The notes under the pieces are model-generated. The model did not search any database and was not told the DNA's origin. It saw only the letters and a program-made list of their open reading frames with translations. A stretch of DNA of 64,000 nucleotides from Acetivibrio mesophilus (lineage in GTDB: Bacteria > Bacillota > Clostridia > Acetivibrionales > Acetivibrionaceae): assembly GCF_004102745.1 (NCBI RefSeq), contig NZ_RLII01000001.1, positions 1 through 64,000 of the forward strand, in the 5' to 3' direction. Positions within the stretch are counted from its first letter, which is position 1. Every line of letters starts with the position of its first letter. This document shows, in pieces, positions 26,658 through 35,215 of this stretch. The translations under genes and the position numbers were made by a program.

Positions 26658-27089
26658 ATGAGTAGGTTAAAGGTGAAACATAGTAATCCGGAGGGGCTAT
26701 TTGATTCAAGAGTTTTTAGTCAAGTGGTTACAGTTAGCGGTAATGCAAAGACAATATATATCGGTGGACAAAATGCTATTAACTCTGAGGGACAATTAAT
26801 AGGTCGGGACAACTTAGAACTGCAAACAAAGCAGGTACTAAAAAATATTCAGACGGCTCTGGCCGCTGAAGATGCAACTTTCAATGATGTTATCAAGCTC
26901 AATATTTACATGGTTAATGGGTGCGATCCGGCAGTCGGATTAAAAGCATTTATGGAATCAATTGGCGAACTGGAAAAGCCTCCTTTGATCACAGTTCTCA
27001 AAGTCGCTGGTCTTGCAAATCCTTTATGCTTGATTGAAATTGATGCGATTGCTGTAGTTGAAGAAAAAGGGGATTGCTTGGGATGGTGA
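26658..27089 (+). CDS. RidA/YjgF-like protein
   Basis: This small Rid-superfamily protein has FSQVVTVSGNAKTIYIGGQN near the N terminus and the C-terminal strand LCLIEIDAIAVVE. Canonical RidA enamine deaminases carry an Arg in the PxR-x-TV block; here the block reads KPPLITVLKV, with no Arg at that point, so deaminase activity is doubtful. The ATG at 26658 is chosen because GGAGGT lies 11 bases upstream; an earlier ATG at 26640 overlaps that site. Confidence 0.85.
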   Translation: MSRLKVKHSNPEGLFDSRVFSQVVTVSGNAKTIYIGGQNAINSEGQLIGRDNLELQTKQVLKNIQTALAAEDATFNDVIKLNIYMVNGCDPAVGLKAFMESIGELEKPPLITVLKVAGLANPLCLIEIDAIAVVEEKGDCLGW

Positions 27090-27149
27090 ATTCTTCCAGA
27101 TTGGAACGAAAAATCCAATGCCCAGAGGTTAAAGCCTAGCAACATAGTG

Positions 27150-27289
27150 GATATGTTCCCGCGAACGGCGATTTTTCAAAAATCACCGAAAAACCCATTG
27201 ACATGTTCCCACGTACAGATGCGATAAAAAATAGCTCGCAGACATCAATTCTATCAACTCGAGCCATGTGGAGTGCGTAGTTTTGATGT
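27150..27289. repeat. IS-end-like repeats upstream of the intron
   Basis: GATATGTTCCC (27150-27160) and GACATGTTCCC (27200-27210) are inverted relative to GGGAACATATC at 29316-29326 on the other side of the intron, and at 211-221 near the first intron copy. Together they suggest that the intron lies inside remains of an insertion sequence. No gene is seen in 27090-27289. Confidence 0.4.
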
Positions 27290-29191
27290 GTGCGTCCAGC
27301 GAAGCTGGCAAATGCTAACAGGTGAAAGTCCTGTAGTGGTAAAGGTAGGGCAGCCACTTAGTCAGTAACCAGCGTATGGAGTAATTCATGCGTTGAAGCG
27401 TTACGGAATGTTCCTCAGGGAGCAGACAAACTGACGGGTTGTAACATGAAGTGAATACTGCCGCACCGTTATTTACATTCCCGAAAGGGAACAACAGGGA
27501 GCCGAGCCGAGACATCAACGGCGAAGGCAGCAGACGGTATGAAGAACCCTAAATGCAATACCTAAGAACCCTGCGGTGTAGAGGTAGCGACACGTTAGGA
27601 AAGTATTTGTCGGAACTGGAGAGAGCCTACTTTGCACAGGTAACTGTAAAGAGGACGCATATAAGCGAAAGCGAAATTGCAGTCCTGCAAAGAGGCAGTC
27701 AGAAGTGCCCATAGTACCGAAGATTGTGCAGACAACAAAACTGTACATAGGAAAGGGGCACAACTTTATTCAAGTCTGTAGAGGAGGTAGGTGCTGGTGA
27801 TTGCCGATAAAGCTATTAACACCCATGAAAAAGTACGAAACGTCCAGAACAGACTATACCTTACAGCCAAAGCTGACCGAAAGAGAAAGTTCTATGCGAT
27901 GTATGACAAAATATACCGCAAGGATATTTTAGAGGAAGCGTGGAAACGGGTAAAACGGAACGGTGGGGCAGGCGGTGTCGATAAAGTCAGTATTGATGAC
28001 GTGAAAGCGTACGGCGAAGAAAAACTGTTGGACGAAATAGCGGAAGAATTAAGGACAGATAAATATCGGTGCAAGCCTGTCAGACGGACCTATATTCCAA
28101 AACCAGATGGAAGGAAAAGAGCATTGGGAATACCTACGATTAAGGACAGAATAGTACAAATGGCTGCAAAGATAGTAATCGAGCCGGTATTTGAAGCTGA
28201 TTTTCAGCCTTGTTCGTATGGATTCCGACCAAAACGAAGTGCACTACAGGCAATGGACAGGATATTCGAAGCAGCTGATAAAGGCGGTGCTTTGTGGGTA
28301 ATTGATGCCGACATTAAAGATTATTTCGGCAGTATAAGCCATGATAAACTGCTTTTACTGGTAGAGCAGAGGATAACTGACCGCAAGGTGCTGAAGCTTA
28401 TAAAAGGCTGGCTGAAAGCAGGAGTGCTTGAAGCCGGACAATACAGTGAAAGTAAACTTGGAGCACCGCAGGGTGGAGTTATATCACCGCTTTTATCCAA
28501 CATATATCTGAATTATTTTGATGTATATTGGAATAAGAGATTTGGACACCTGGGCGAGTTGGTACGATACGCAGATGATTTTGTGATATTGTGCAAGCGG
28601 AAAGCACAGGCAGTAGAAGCTTTGAAAGCCGTGAAATGGATTATGGATAAGCTGGAACTGACATTGCACAGCGAGAAAACAAGACTTGTTGATATGTATT
28701 TCGGAAAAGACAGCTTTGATTTTCTTGGCTTCAATAATAGGTTTCAGCGGTTCAGAAACAAAAGCTGGAAGTGGTATTGGACATTACAGCAAGTTCCGTC
28801 CAAAGGGGCTATGAAGAAAATGAGAGCCAACATCAAAGAGGTGTTTTCCAGTCCAAGCAAACTACTGTGGAGCATGAAAGAAATGGTAAAACTGCTCAAT
28901 CCTAAAATCATTGGTATGAGAAATTATTATGCTAGGCGGTTTACAAGACCATGGTTATGGAAGATAGAAAAGTACATCAACGCTAAATTTACTCGGTGGT
29001 ACAATCGGAAGAAACAACGCAACTACAGGCTTGGAAATCCGGCAAAGGTCAGAGAATTGACCTTGCAGGCTGGACTGGCAAGTATTTGTGGCTGAATGCT
29101 GAAGGAAGAAGAATATCGGAAAGCCGTATGCGGGAAAACCGCACGTACGGTTTGATGAGGGGGCGGTGGCAACCCCACTGCTCTACTCTAT
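27290..29191 (+). mobile_element. Complete group II intron
   Basis: The 5' end GTGCGTCCAGC fits the GUGYG consensus. About 500 bases of domain I-III structure precede the reverse transcriptase in domain IV. Domain V (GCCGTATGCGG, AAAA, CCGCACGTACGG, about 29122-29149) and domain VI follow, ending CTCTACTCTAT at 29191. Length about 1.9 kb. The open reading frame is intact, so it may be mobile; a nearly identical 3' end at 1-126 shows at least two copies. Confidence 0.92.
27791..29095 (+). CDS. ltrA: Group II intron reverse transcriptase/maturase
   Basis: The 434-residue protein has RT blocks in order: VDKVSIDD and PKPDGRKRALGIPTIKDRIVQ (RT 2), QPCSYGFRPKRSALQA (RT 3), VIDADIKDYF with catalytic Asp (RT 4), GAPQGGVISPLLSNIYLN (RT 4-5), the YADD active site in VRYADDFVIL (RT 5), and GFNNRF (RT 7). 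A maturase X/GIIM domain (residues about 350-410) follows. There is no C-terminal HNH endonuclease domain, as in several shorter bacterial intron classes. It both splices and reverse-transcribes its intron. Confidence 0.96.
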   Translation: MLVIADKAINTHEKVRNVQNRLYLTAKADRKRKFYAMYDKIYRKDILEEAWKRVKRNGGAGGVDKVSIDDVKAYGEEKLLDEIAEELRTDKYRCKPVRRTYIPKPDGRKRALGIPTIKDRIVQMAAKIVIEPVFEADFQPCSYGFRPKRSALQAMDRIFEAADKGGALWVIDADIKDYFGSISHDKLLLLVEQRITDRKVLKLIKGWLKAGVLEAGQYSESKLGAPQGGVISPLLSNIYLNYFDVYWNKRFGHLGELVRYADDFVILCKRKAQAVEALKAVKWIMDKLELTLHSEKTRLVDMYFGKDSFDFLGFNNRFQRFRNKSWKWYWTLQQVPSKGAMKKMRANIKEVFSSPSKLLWSMKEMVKLLNPKIIGMRNYYARRFTRPWLWKIEKYINAKFTRWYNRKKQRNYRLGNPAKVRELTLQAGLASICG

Positions 29192-29315
29192 CAGGGGTTG
29201 AAAAATAGTAGGACTTAAAATACTTATGAGTCAAGGGTTTCCAGACATTGATTCATTTTTTGGGCTGATCTGCCTGAGATGATAATGTCATGAAACCCTT
29301 ATTTTCATTGATTGC

Positions 29316-29406
29316 GGGAACATATCAACTGCCCTAAAAGCGATAGGATTGAGCTGACAAATCAGATAACGGGCTTTCTCATAAGATTGAGTTGACATGA
29401 TAGATG
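29316..29406. repeat. IS-end-like dispersed repeat, second copy
   Basis: GGGAACATATC followed by ATAGGATTGAGCTGACA and ATAAGATTGAGTTGACA parallels 211-324 in order and spacing. The interval 29192-29415 has no gene. Confidence 0.45.
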
Positions 29407-29417
29407 GAATAAACCAC

Positions 29418-29448
29418 TTGACTTTGACATCGTGTCAACTGTTATTAT
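29418..29448 (+). promoter_or_regulatory. MerR-type promoter with 19-base spacer
   Basis: TTGACT (29418-29423) and TATTAT (29443-29448) are 19 bases apart, the overlong spacing characteristic of promoters controlled by MerR-family proteins. The spacer contains the inverted repeat TTGACA-TCG-TGTCAA (29424-29438). It directly precedes a MerR gene, so autoregulation is likely. Confidence 0.7.
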
Positions 29449-29476
29449 GTTCATGAAGGGAGATGAGCAATCGGGA

Positions 29477-30454
29477 ATGTTGACTATCAGCCAAGTATCC
29501 AGAGCTTTTAATGTGACACCAAGAATGCTAAGACACTATGAGAAAATCGGGCTTTTACCCGGTAAGCGGATTGATGATTATGCATATCGTGTTTATGATG
29601 AAGATGCAATAAGACGACTGCAGTATATCATTGTATTGCGGAAGCTGCGTATTCCGCTGAAAGAAATATCGGCTATTCTGAATGACCCAGAACAGGTACG
29701 ATTAATAGAAATTATTCAGGAAAATATCAATGAGCTAAACATAGAGATTACTGCACTTAATACGATTCGTGATGTGTTGAAGATAATCCTGTCACGATTA
29801 AGTATTGGTAAAGAAGCTAAACTTAAGCTGGATTTGCTCTCTGAAGCTGATATTCTGAATCTCATAGAACCTCTTTCCCCATCAAGGATTCCATTTAAGG
29901 AGGAATGTTCGATAGAGAATCTGAATAAGGCAAATGAGGTATTAGACAAGTTAAAGAATGTTCGAATAGTTTTGCTGCCGCCATGTACAGTCGCGGCATA
30001 TCATTTTGTCGGAGAAAACCCGGAGGAAACAGTCGGAGATGCAGTAGACAAGTTTGTTCGCGAAAGCAGGCTGTATCAATTAAAAGCAGACTCCCGAATG
30101 TTTGGATTTGATCACCCCAGTCCTTCTCCGGAACGGCAATATCATGGGTATGAGGTATGGGTGACTATTCCGGATGATATGGAGGTTCCGGAACCTCTTG
30201 TAAAAAAGAGCTTCAAAGGTGGATTGTATGCTGCACATACCATTGTATTCCCCAATTTTCACGAGTGGGAGTATTTGAAAAAATGGGTGGAAGAAAGTGA
30301 TAAGTATACAGCAGATTATATCGAACAAGAGGATGATATTATGGGGGGATGTCTTGAGGAACACTTGAATTGGGTATATTCCTCCCATATGCATTGGCCT
30401 GAAAATGGAATTGATGGTAACATAGATTTGCTATTACCGATTAAGATGAAATAA
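29477..30454 (+). CDS. MerR-family regulator with GyrI-like effector domain
   Basis: The N-terminal MerR helix-turn-helix reads MLTISQVSRAFNVTPRMLRHYEKIGLLP, followed by a dimerisation helix to about residue 120. The C-terminal 170 residues have the GyrI/SOUL-like drug-binding look, with PEETVGDAVDKFV and YGYEVWVTIP-like strands. An open frame extends upstream to 29432, but the promoter's -10 lies there, so ATG 29477 is preferred. It probably responds to a cationic drug or similar ligand; its target beyond itself is unknown. Confidence 0.88.
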   Translation: MLTISQVSRAFNVTPRMLRHYEKIGLLPGKRIDDYAYRVYDEDAIRRLQYIIVLRKLRIPLKEISAILNDPEQVRLIEIIQENINELNIEITALNTIRDVLKIILSRLSIGKEAKLKLDLLSEADILNLIEPLSPSRIPFKEECSIENLNKANEVLDKLKNVRIVLLPPCTVAAYHFVGENPEETVGDAVDKFVRESRLYQLKADSRMFGFDHPSPSPERQYHGYEVWVTIPDDMEVPEPLVKKSFKGGLYAAHTIVFPNFHEWEYLKKWVEESDKYTADYIEQEDDIMGGCLEEHLNWVYSSHMHWPENGIDGNIDLLLPIKMK

Positions 30455-30526
30455 GATGCATGTTTTGGTCTAACCATGCTTTAAAATGTGAACTATCAAT
30501 GTATTCCTGTAAGGAGGTTATCCCTT

Positions 30527-31282
30527 ATGGAGAAACCGGAAATACGCGAGCGATACAATAAAGCTTTGGATAGCGTGGTTTTGAAATTTAAAAGCGACCC
30601 CAAGTGCCTGGCTGCTTTTCTAATAGGCAGTTTGAGCCATGACCTGATCTGGGAATGGTCCGATTTACAGATTCTTTTAATCTATGATGACAGTTACCAA
30701 GGGTCGTCAGACTATTATCTTCTTGAACAGGACGTACCGGTAGTTGTGAATATTAGAAAAAGAAACAGCTTCAAAGAATACTTAGAAAGCGCCAATGTTT
30801 CTGACTATTATTTCTGTGCTCTATCAAAGAGCACCCTGCTTTTCACTAAAGATAAAACTTTGCAGGAATACTTCGAAGACATATTCTATATTGGAGACCG
30901 CGACAGGGAAATTGAAATGCTGCTTGGTTTTTCAGAGGCGATTTATTATTTGAACAAGGCAGAAAAAAATTACTATATTAAAAGAAACAGCGCCAATGCT
31001 GTTTACTTCATTTTTCATATAGCCCAGGCGATTGCATGGCTGGAAGTCGCAAGGAAACGCCTGTTTCCGGAAAGGGAAATCATTGCTCAGGCCTCAGGTT
31101 TAAAGCCGGAATTGTTTAAAACAATATACGACCCTTTGTTTTATGATGTGGTAACAGATCAAATGATAGAAGAAATCATTCAATTTTGCCATGAATACCT
31201 GAGGGACAACACAGAGGAAGTATATCATCCAATTATTTCCTGCCTGAAAGAACATGGAACCTTGAAAGGGTTTTCCCTGTAA
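30527..31282 (+). CDS. Nucleotidyltransferase-fold protein
   Basis: The 251-residue protein has an N-terminal polymerase-beta-like nucleotidyltransferase core: GSLSHDLIWEWSDLQILLIYDD near residue 33. The usual SDxD is SDLQ, so one metal-binding Asp is replaced by Gln. The helical C-terminal half (residues 120-240) resembles substrate domains of aminoglycoside nucleotidyltransferases. ATG 30527 is chosen because AAGGAGG lies 9 bases upstream. It may be an inactive or diverged resistance enzyme. Confidence 0.7.
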   Translation: MEKPEIRERYNKALDSVVLKFKSDPKCLAAFLIGSLSHDLIWEWSDLQILLIYDDSYQGSSDYYLLEQDVPVVVNIRKRNSFKEYLESANVSDYYFCALSKSTLLFTKDKTLQEYFEDIFYIGDRDREIEMLLGFSEAIYYLNKAEKNYYIKRNSANAVYFIFHIAQAIAWLEVARKRLFPEREIIAQASGLKPELFKTIYDPLFYDVVTDQMIEEIIQFCHEYLRDNTEEVYHPIISCLKEHGTLKGFSL

Positions 31283-31426
31283 ACAAGAAGCCACGGATTT
31301 GGAATAAACTACGAGTGGCTATACCGTATGGGAATTATCGATATTGCTGTCGAGCCTATTAAGATAAACAATCATACCGAGGAGTTTTTTCGGATTGAGT
31401 ATAGGTTAAAAGAGGAATATCGCTGA
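31283..31426 (+). pseudogene. C-terminal remnant of an unknown gene
   Basis: An open frame from about 31289 to TGA 31426 encodes SHGFGINYEWLYRMGIID and ends RLKEEYR, without a start codon or ribosome site. It reads like the tail of a lost protein. Family not recognised. Confidence 0.3.
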
Positions 31427-31473
31427 TTTATAGCAAGTTGTTTTAAAAAACAAGGTAAGGAAGGGGGTTTCAT

Positions 31474-34338
31474 ATGAAAGACTGTATTAGGATAAACGGG
31501 GCAAGGGAGCACAACTTGAAGAATATTACAGTAGAGATACCTCATGGCAAGCATACTGTCATAGTCGGAGTAAGTGGCTCAGGTAAATCCACGTTAGCTT
31601 ATAATGTTGTTTATGCGGCCGGACATAAGAGATTGCTTGATTGCCTTTCTGAGCAGACAAGGAGATTTACAAGTCAGCTCAAACAACCTGATGTGGATTA
31701 TATTGAAGGTCTTACCCCTGTAGTCAGTATAAAACAGTATACGCCAAGAATTAACCCCAGAGCTACTATAGGCACTCATTCTGAGATAAGCACATACCTG
31801 CGCTATTTATACACGATTATAGGCGAAGCCAATTGTCCTTTCTGCTACAAAAATTATCCGGTCAGACCCTTTCATTACCTGGTCAGGGAACTGGAAAAGC
31901 TGCCTGAGTCAACAACAATTGAGGTGCAATTTCCGGTATATAAAAATACGCGTATAAAATATGATGATTTTTTTTATGACCTTCGGAAAAAAGGCTATAA
32001 GAAAGTTGAGATAGATGGAAAACGAAAGGATTTGCGCGATTGGATTTCAATAGAAAAAGATCCGGCTTCCATAATGGTTGTTGCAGATAAAATTCAAATA
32101 CAGAAAGAATTATCCAGAAGTGATATTCATATTTTACAGAATGCTCTTCGCCAGGGAGATGGATTTATACGTATTGTGATTCCGGATATGAATGAGAGAA
32201 AAAACTGTGAATGGTTTTTCAAAAAACACGGGTGTAGGAAACACGGAATGCTTACAGCAGATATTATGCCATCATTTTTCTCTTTCAACGATCTGAACAG
32301 TTGTTGTGAAGAGTGCTGTGGGACAGGAATAAGGAAAGTTGCCCATTCGTCGACTCTGGTACAGAATAAAAGAAAGTCACTCAAACAAGGTCCTTTCTAT
32401 TCCCAGGTCATGGATATCAAACAGCCTTTTCACTATATGCGTATGTACAGCCTTGCCAGGCACTATGGTTTTTCATTTGAAGTGCCTTTTGAGGACTTAC
32501 CGGACTATGCGAAAGATATCATATTCTATGGTACAAAAGGGGAAACCTTTCCCTTGTTAAGGCCGGAGGGATACGACAAGGAAATGCCGGGTTATACTCC
32601 AAGGGTTGGAGAATATGTAGAGTTTGAAGGTCTGGTTACATGGATAAACAGGTATTATCTGAACAGAGAAAGAATCGAGCTTTCTGAATCGGAAGAAGCC
32701 TTTTTCGATAAGTTTATGGTAGATGAAATTTGTCCGTCGTGCCAGGGAACACGATTAAAACCGCAAAGAAAATATATAACCATTAAGAATTATGATTATT
32801 ACAGCCTGGGGAACATGGAACTAAATGATTTGAGAACATTTATTGAAGAGATAAAAATACCCCAGGATAAGGCAGATGCTCTGCTGCCTGTCATATACGA
32901 AATAAAAGCAAGGCTTAATTCATTGATAAAGATCGGTCTGGGTTATCTCTGCTTAAACCGGAGAGCGGATTCTCTTTCGGGAGGCGAATATCAACGGGTC
33001 CGGCTGGCCGGACAGATAGGTTCGGCTCTAATGGGAATGTCCTATATCATCGATGAGCCTTCCGTTGGTTTACATGGGACAGATAATGGAAAAATAATTG
33101 CCCTCCTTGAGCAATTACGGGATCAAGGCAATACAGTCATTACAATTGAACATGATCTGGATATTATTGAAAAGGCTGATTATATAATTGAAATGGGACC
33201 CGGAGCAGGAAATAACGGCGGGGAAATAATAGCCTGCGGAACAGTTGATGAAATCAGGGAAAATGATAAATCAGTGATTGCTCCTTACTTAAGGGCCAAG
33301 GGTAAAAACCTGCATCCGAAGATATCTGCGGACAAACCGGATTATATAAAGATTATCGGGGCACAGGCAAATAATCTGAAAAATATAGATGTGGCCATAC
33401 CGCTGGGCAGATTGGTTTGCTTTACAGGTGTTTCAGGTTCGGGAAAAAGTTCATTGATAATAGAAATATTATATAAGGCCTTTATATCCCGGTTGCATGA
33501 TCCCCGGGTTATTCCCGGCAAACATCTTAGGATAGAAGGAATGGAAAAAATAAAGGATGTGTACTGTATTGACAAGTCACCGATCGGTAAATCCAAGACA
33601 TCGATACCAACCACATATGTTGGCGTTTTCGATGCTATAAGGAAGATTTTTAGTGAATGTGAAAGTGCAAAAAGACATGGGTTGAATGATGTGTCATATT
33701 TTTCCTTCAATTCCAAAGGGGCTTGTCCATCCTGCAAAGGCATAGGATATATAGATACACATATCCATTATTTGGGCGATTTACAAACCATATGTCCTGT
33801 TTGCAACGGAGAACGGTATACGAAAGAAGTGTTGGAGGTTATGTACAACGGCAGAAATATTGCGCAAGTATTGGGGCTTACTATTGAAACGGCACTTTCC
33901 TTCTTTGAAGACAATACATATATTTACAATAAGTTAAAGTACATGTATGACCTTGGCTTAGGCTATTTGACACTAGGGCAGCAGATCAGTACGGTATCTG
34001 GAGGAGAGGCGCAGCGGCTACGACTTGCAAAAGAAATAAGCAAAATGCGGGGGAAAAAGAATATGCTCTATATCATGGATGAGCCGGCGACAGGTCTTCA
34101 TTCCCAGGACATAAACAAACTTCTGGCAGCTATACGGACTATTATTGATAAAGGTAATTCTATGATTATCATTGAACATAATCCTGATATCGTAATAAAT
34201 GCAGACTATATAATCGATATGGGTCCGGGAGCCGGGAAAAACGGAGGGGAAGTTGTTGCAGAAGGAAACTTGCAGGAAATAATTGAATGTGCAAAGTCCA
34301 AGACCGGCCAATATTTAAAATCTTACATGGCTAAATAA
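31474..34338 (+). CDS. UvrA-like ABC ATPase (UvrA paralogue)
   Basis: The 954-residue tandem ABC ATPase has UvrA layout: Walker A GVSGSGKST near 31 and GVSGSGKSS near 652; signatures LSGGEYQRVRLAGQ near 503 and VSGGEAQRLRLAKE near 841; Walker B IIDEPSVGLH and IMDEPATGLH. Zinc-binding cysteine pairs are present (CPFC, CCEECCGTG, CPSCQGTR, CPSCKG...CPVCNGERY). It differs from housekeeping UvrA in several conserved blocks, so it is probably a UvrA2-type paralogue, a group often linked to tolerance of DNA-binding drugs. Ribosome site GGAAGGGGG precedes the ATG. Confidence 0.92.
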   Translation: MKDCIRINGAREHNLKNITVEIPHGKHTVIVGVSGSGKSTLAYNVVYAAGHKRLLDCLSEQTRRFTSQLKQPDVDYIEGLTPVVSIKQYTPRINPRATIGTHSEISTYLRYLYTIIGEANCPFCYKNYPVRPFHYLVRELEKLPESTTIEVQFPVYKNTRIKYDDFFYDLRKKGYKKVEIDGKRKDLRDWISIEKDPASIMVVADKIQIQKELSRSDIHILQNALRQGDGFIRIVIPDMNERKNCEWFFKKHGCRKHGMLTADIMPSFFSFNDLNSCCEECCGTGIRKVAHSSTLVQNKRKSLKQGPFYSQVMDIKQPFHYMRMYSLARHYGFSFEVPFEDLPDYAKDIIFYGTKGETFPLLRPEGYDKEMPGYTPRVGEYVEFEGLVTWINRYYLNRERIELSESEEAFFDKFMVDEICPSCQGTRLKPQRKYITIKNYDYYSLGNMELNDLRTFIEEIKIPQDKADALLPVIYEIKARLNSLIKIGLGYLCLNRRADSLSGGEYQRVRLAGQIGSALMGMSYIIDEPSVGLHGTDNGKIIALLEQLRDQGNTVITIEHDLDIIEKADYIIEMGPGAGNNGGEIIACGTVDEIRENDKSVIAPYLRAKGKNLHPKISADKPDYIKIIGAQANNLKNIDVAIPLGRLVCFTGVSGSGKSSLIIEILYKAFISRLHDPRVIPGKHLRIEGMEKIKDVYCIDKSPIGKSKTSIPTTYVGVFDAIRKIFSECESAKRHGLNDVSYFSFNSKGACPSCKGIGYIDTHIHYLGDLQTICPVCNGERYTKEVLEVMYNGRNIAQVLGLTIETALSFFEDNTYIYNKLKYMYDLGLGYLTLGQQISTVSGGEAQRLRLAKEISKMRGKKNMLYIMDEPATGLHSQDINKLLAAIRTIIDKGNSMIIIEHNPDIVINADYIIDMGPGAGKNGGEVVAEGNLQEIIECAKSKTGQYLKSYMAK

Positions 34339-34561
34339 ATGCAGAGTGATTTCCCTATTAAATTCAAGTTTGAGAGTAAAATTTGATATACTAATATATC
34401 TGTTTTAGGAGTGTAACATGAACGAATATTTTATCCTGCTTATTCTGGATATTTTTATTGAGCTTAGAGATTGAATTAACTCAACCTCTGGTGTAACGGT
34501 ATACTTTACAACTCTATAACAAAACGTTGATAATCTTATTAAAATAAGGAGGTGGATCAAT

Positions 34562-35215
34562 TTGGCATCTATTTTAATCGTTGAAGACGAAGCAGCAATT
34601 AATGAGCTGGTAAAAAGGAATCTGCAGCTCGTGGGGCATCAATGTACTTCAGTTTTTGATGGGAAAGCCGCTGTTTCTGAAATGCAGCATCGCTCCTACG
34701 ATTTGATGATTTTGGATATTATGTTACCTGAGCTGGACGGGTTTGAAGTGATAAAGCAATCAGAAAAAACACCCACAATTTTTCTGACGGCGAAAAACAG
34801 TCTGCCTGATCGCATCAAGGGTTTTTCAATGGGAGCGGACGATTATCTGACAAAGCCTTTTGAGATGCTGGAATTGTTGGCCCGCGTGGAAGCGGTCCTG
34901 CGGAGGACGCAGAAAACAGCAAGCTGTTTTGAAGCAGGAAACGTAAAAATTGATTTTAGTAACCATCAGGTATTTCATAACGGACAGTTGGTGGAATGTA
35001 CACCAAAGGAATATGAATTATTAGAGGTCCTTGTGAACAACCGTAATATTGCTCTTTCCAGGGAAAGACTACTGGAGTTGGTTTGGGGTTACGATTTTGA
35101 GGGAGACACCCGGACTGTAGACGTACATATACAAAAGTTGCGGAAAAAGCTGGGTTGGGAAGACAGGATAAAAACCGTATATAAGCTGGGTTACCGTTTG
35201 GAGGTAGACCGATGA
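34562..35215 (+). CDS. OmpR-family response regulator
   Basis: The receiver domain (1-115) has the acidic pair VEDE near 7, phospho-acceptor Asp in LMILDIMLPELDG near 51, Thr in FLTAKN and Lys in LTKPFE. The C-terminal winged helix (125-217) has TPKEYELLEVLV and GDTRTVDVHIQKLRKKLG. The start is TTG behind AAGGAGGTGG. It overlaps the sensor kinase gene by four bases (ATGA). The 223 bases before it hold only a possible 18-codon open frame (34418-34474) with a ribosome site. Confidence 0.93.
   Translation: MASILIVEDEAAINELVKRNLQLVGHQCTSVFDGKAAVSEMQHRSYDLMILDIMLPELDGFEVIKQSEKTPTIFLTAKNSLPDRIKGFSMGADDYLTKPFEMLELLARVEAVLRRTQKTASCFEAGNVKIDFSNHQVFHNGQLVECTPKEYELLEVLVNNRNIALSRERLLELVWGYDFEGDTRTVDVHIQKLRKKLGWEDRIKTVYKLGYRLEVDR

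Noticed and set aside
26220-27290. Several minus-strand frames of 60-80 codons
   Set aside because: They overlap real genes or low-quality debris, lack ribosome sites and show no recognisable protein pattern.
27290-27790. Protein-coding genes in the 5' part of the group II intron
   Set aside because: The stretch is the structured RNA portion (domains I-III); open frames there are chance events.
34418-34474. Eighteen-codon open frame (MNEYFILLILDIF) before the response regulator
   Set aside because: It has a ribosome site, but is too short to support as a gene and no leader-peptide or attenuator structure was visible.
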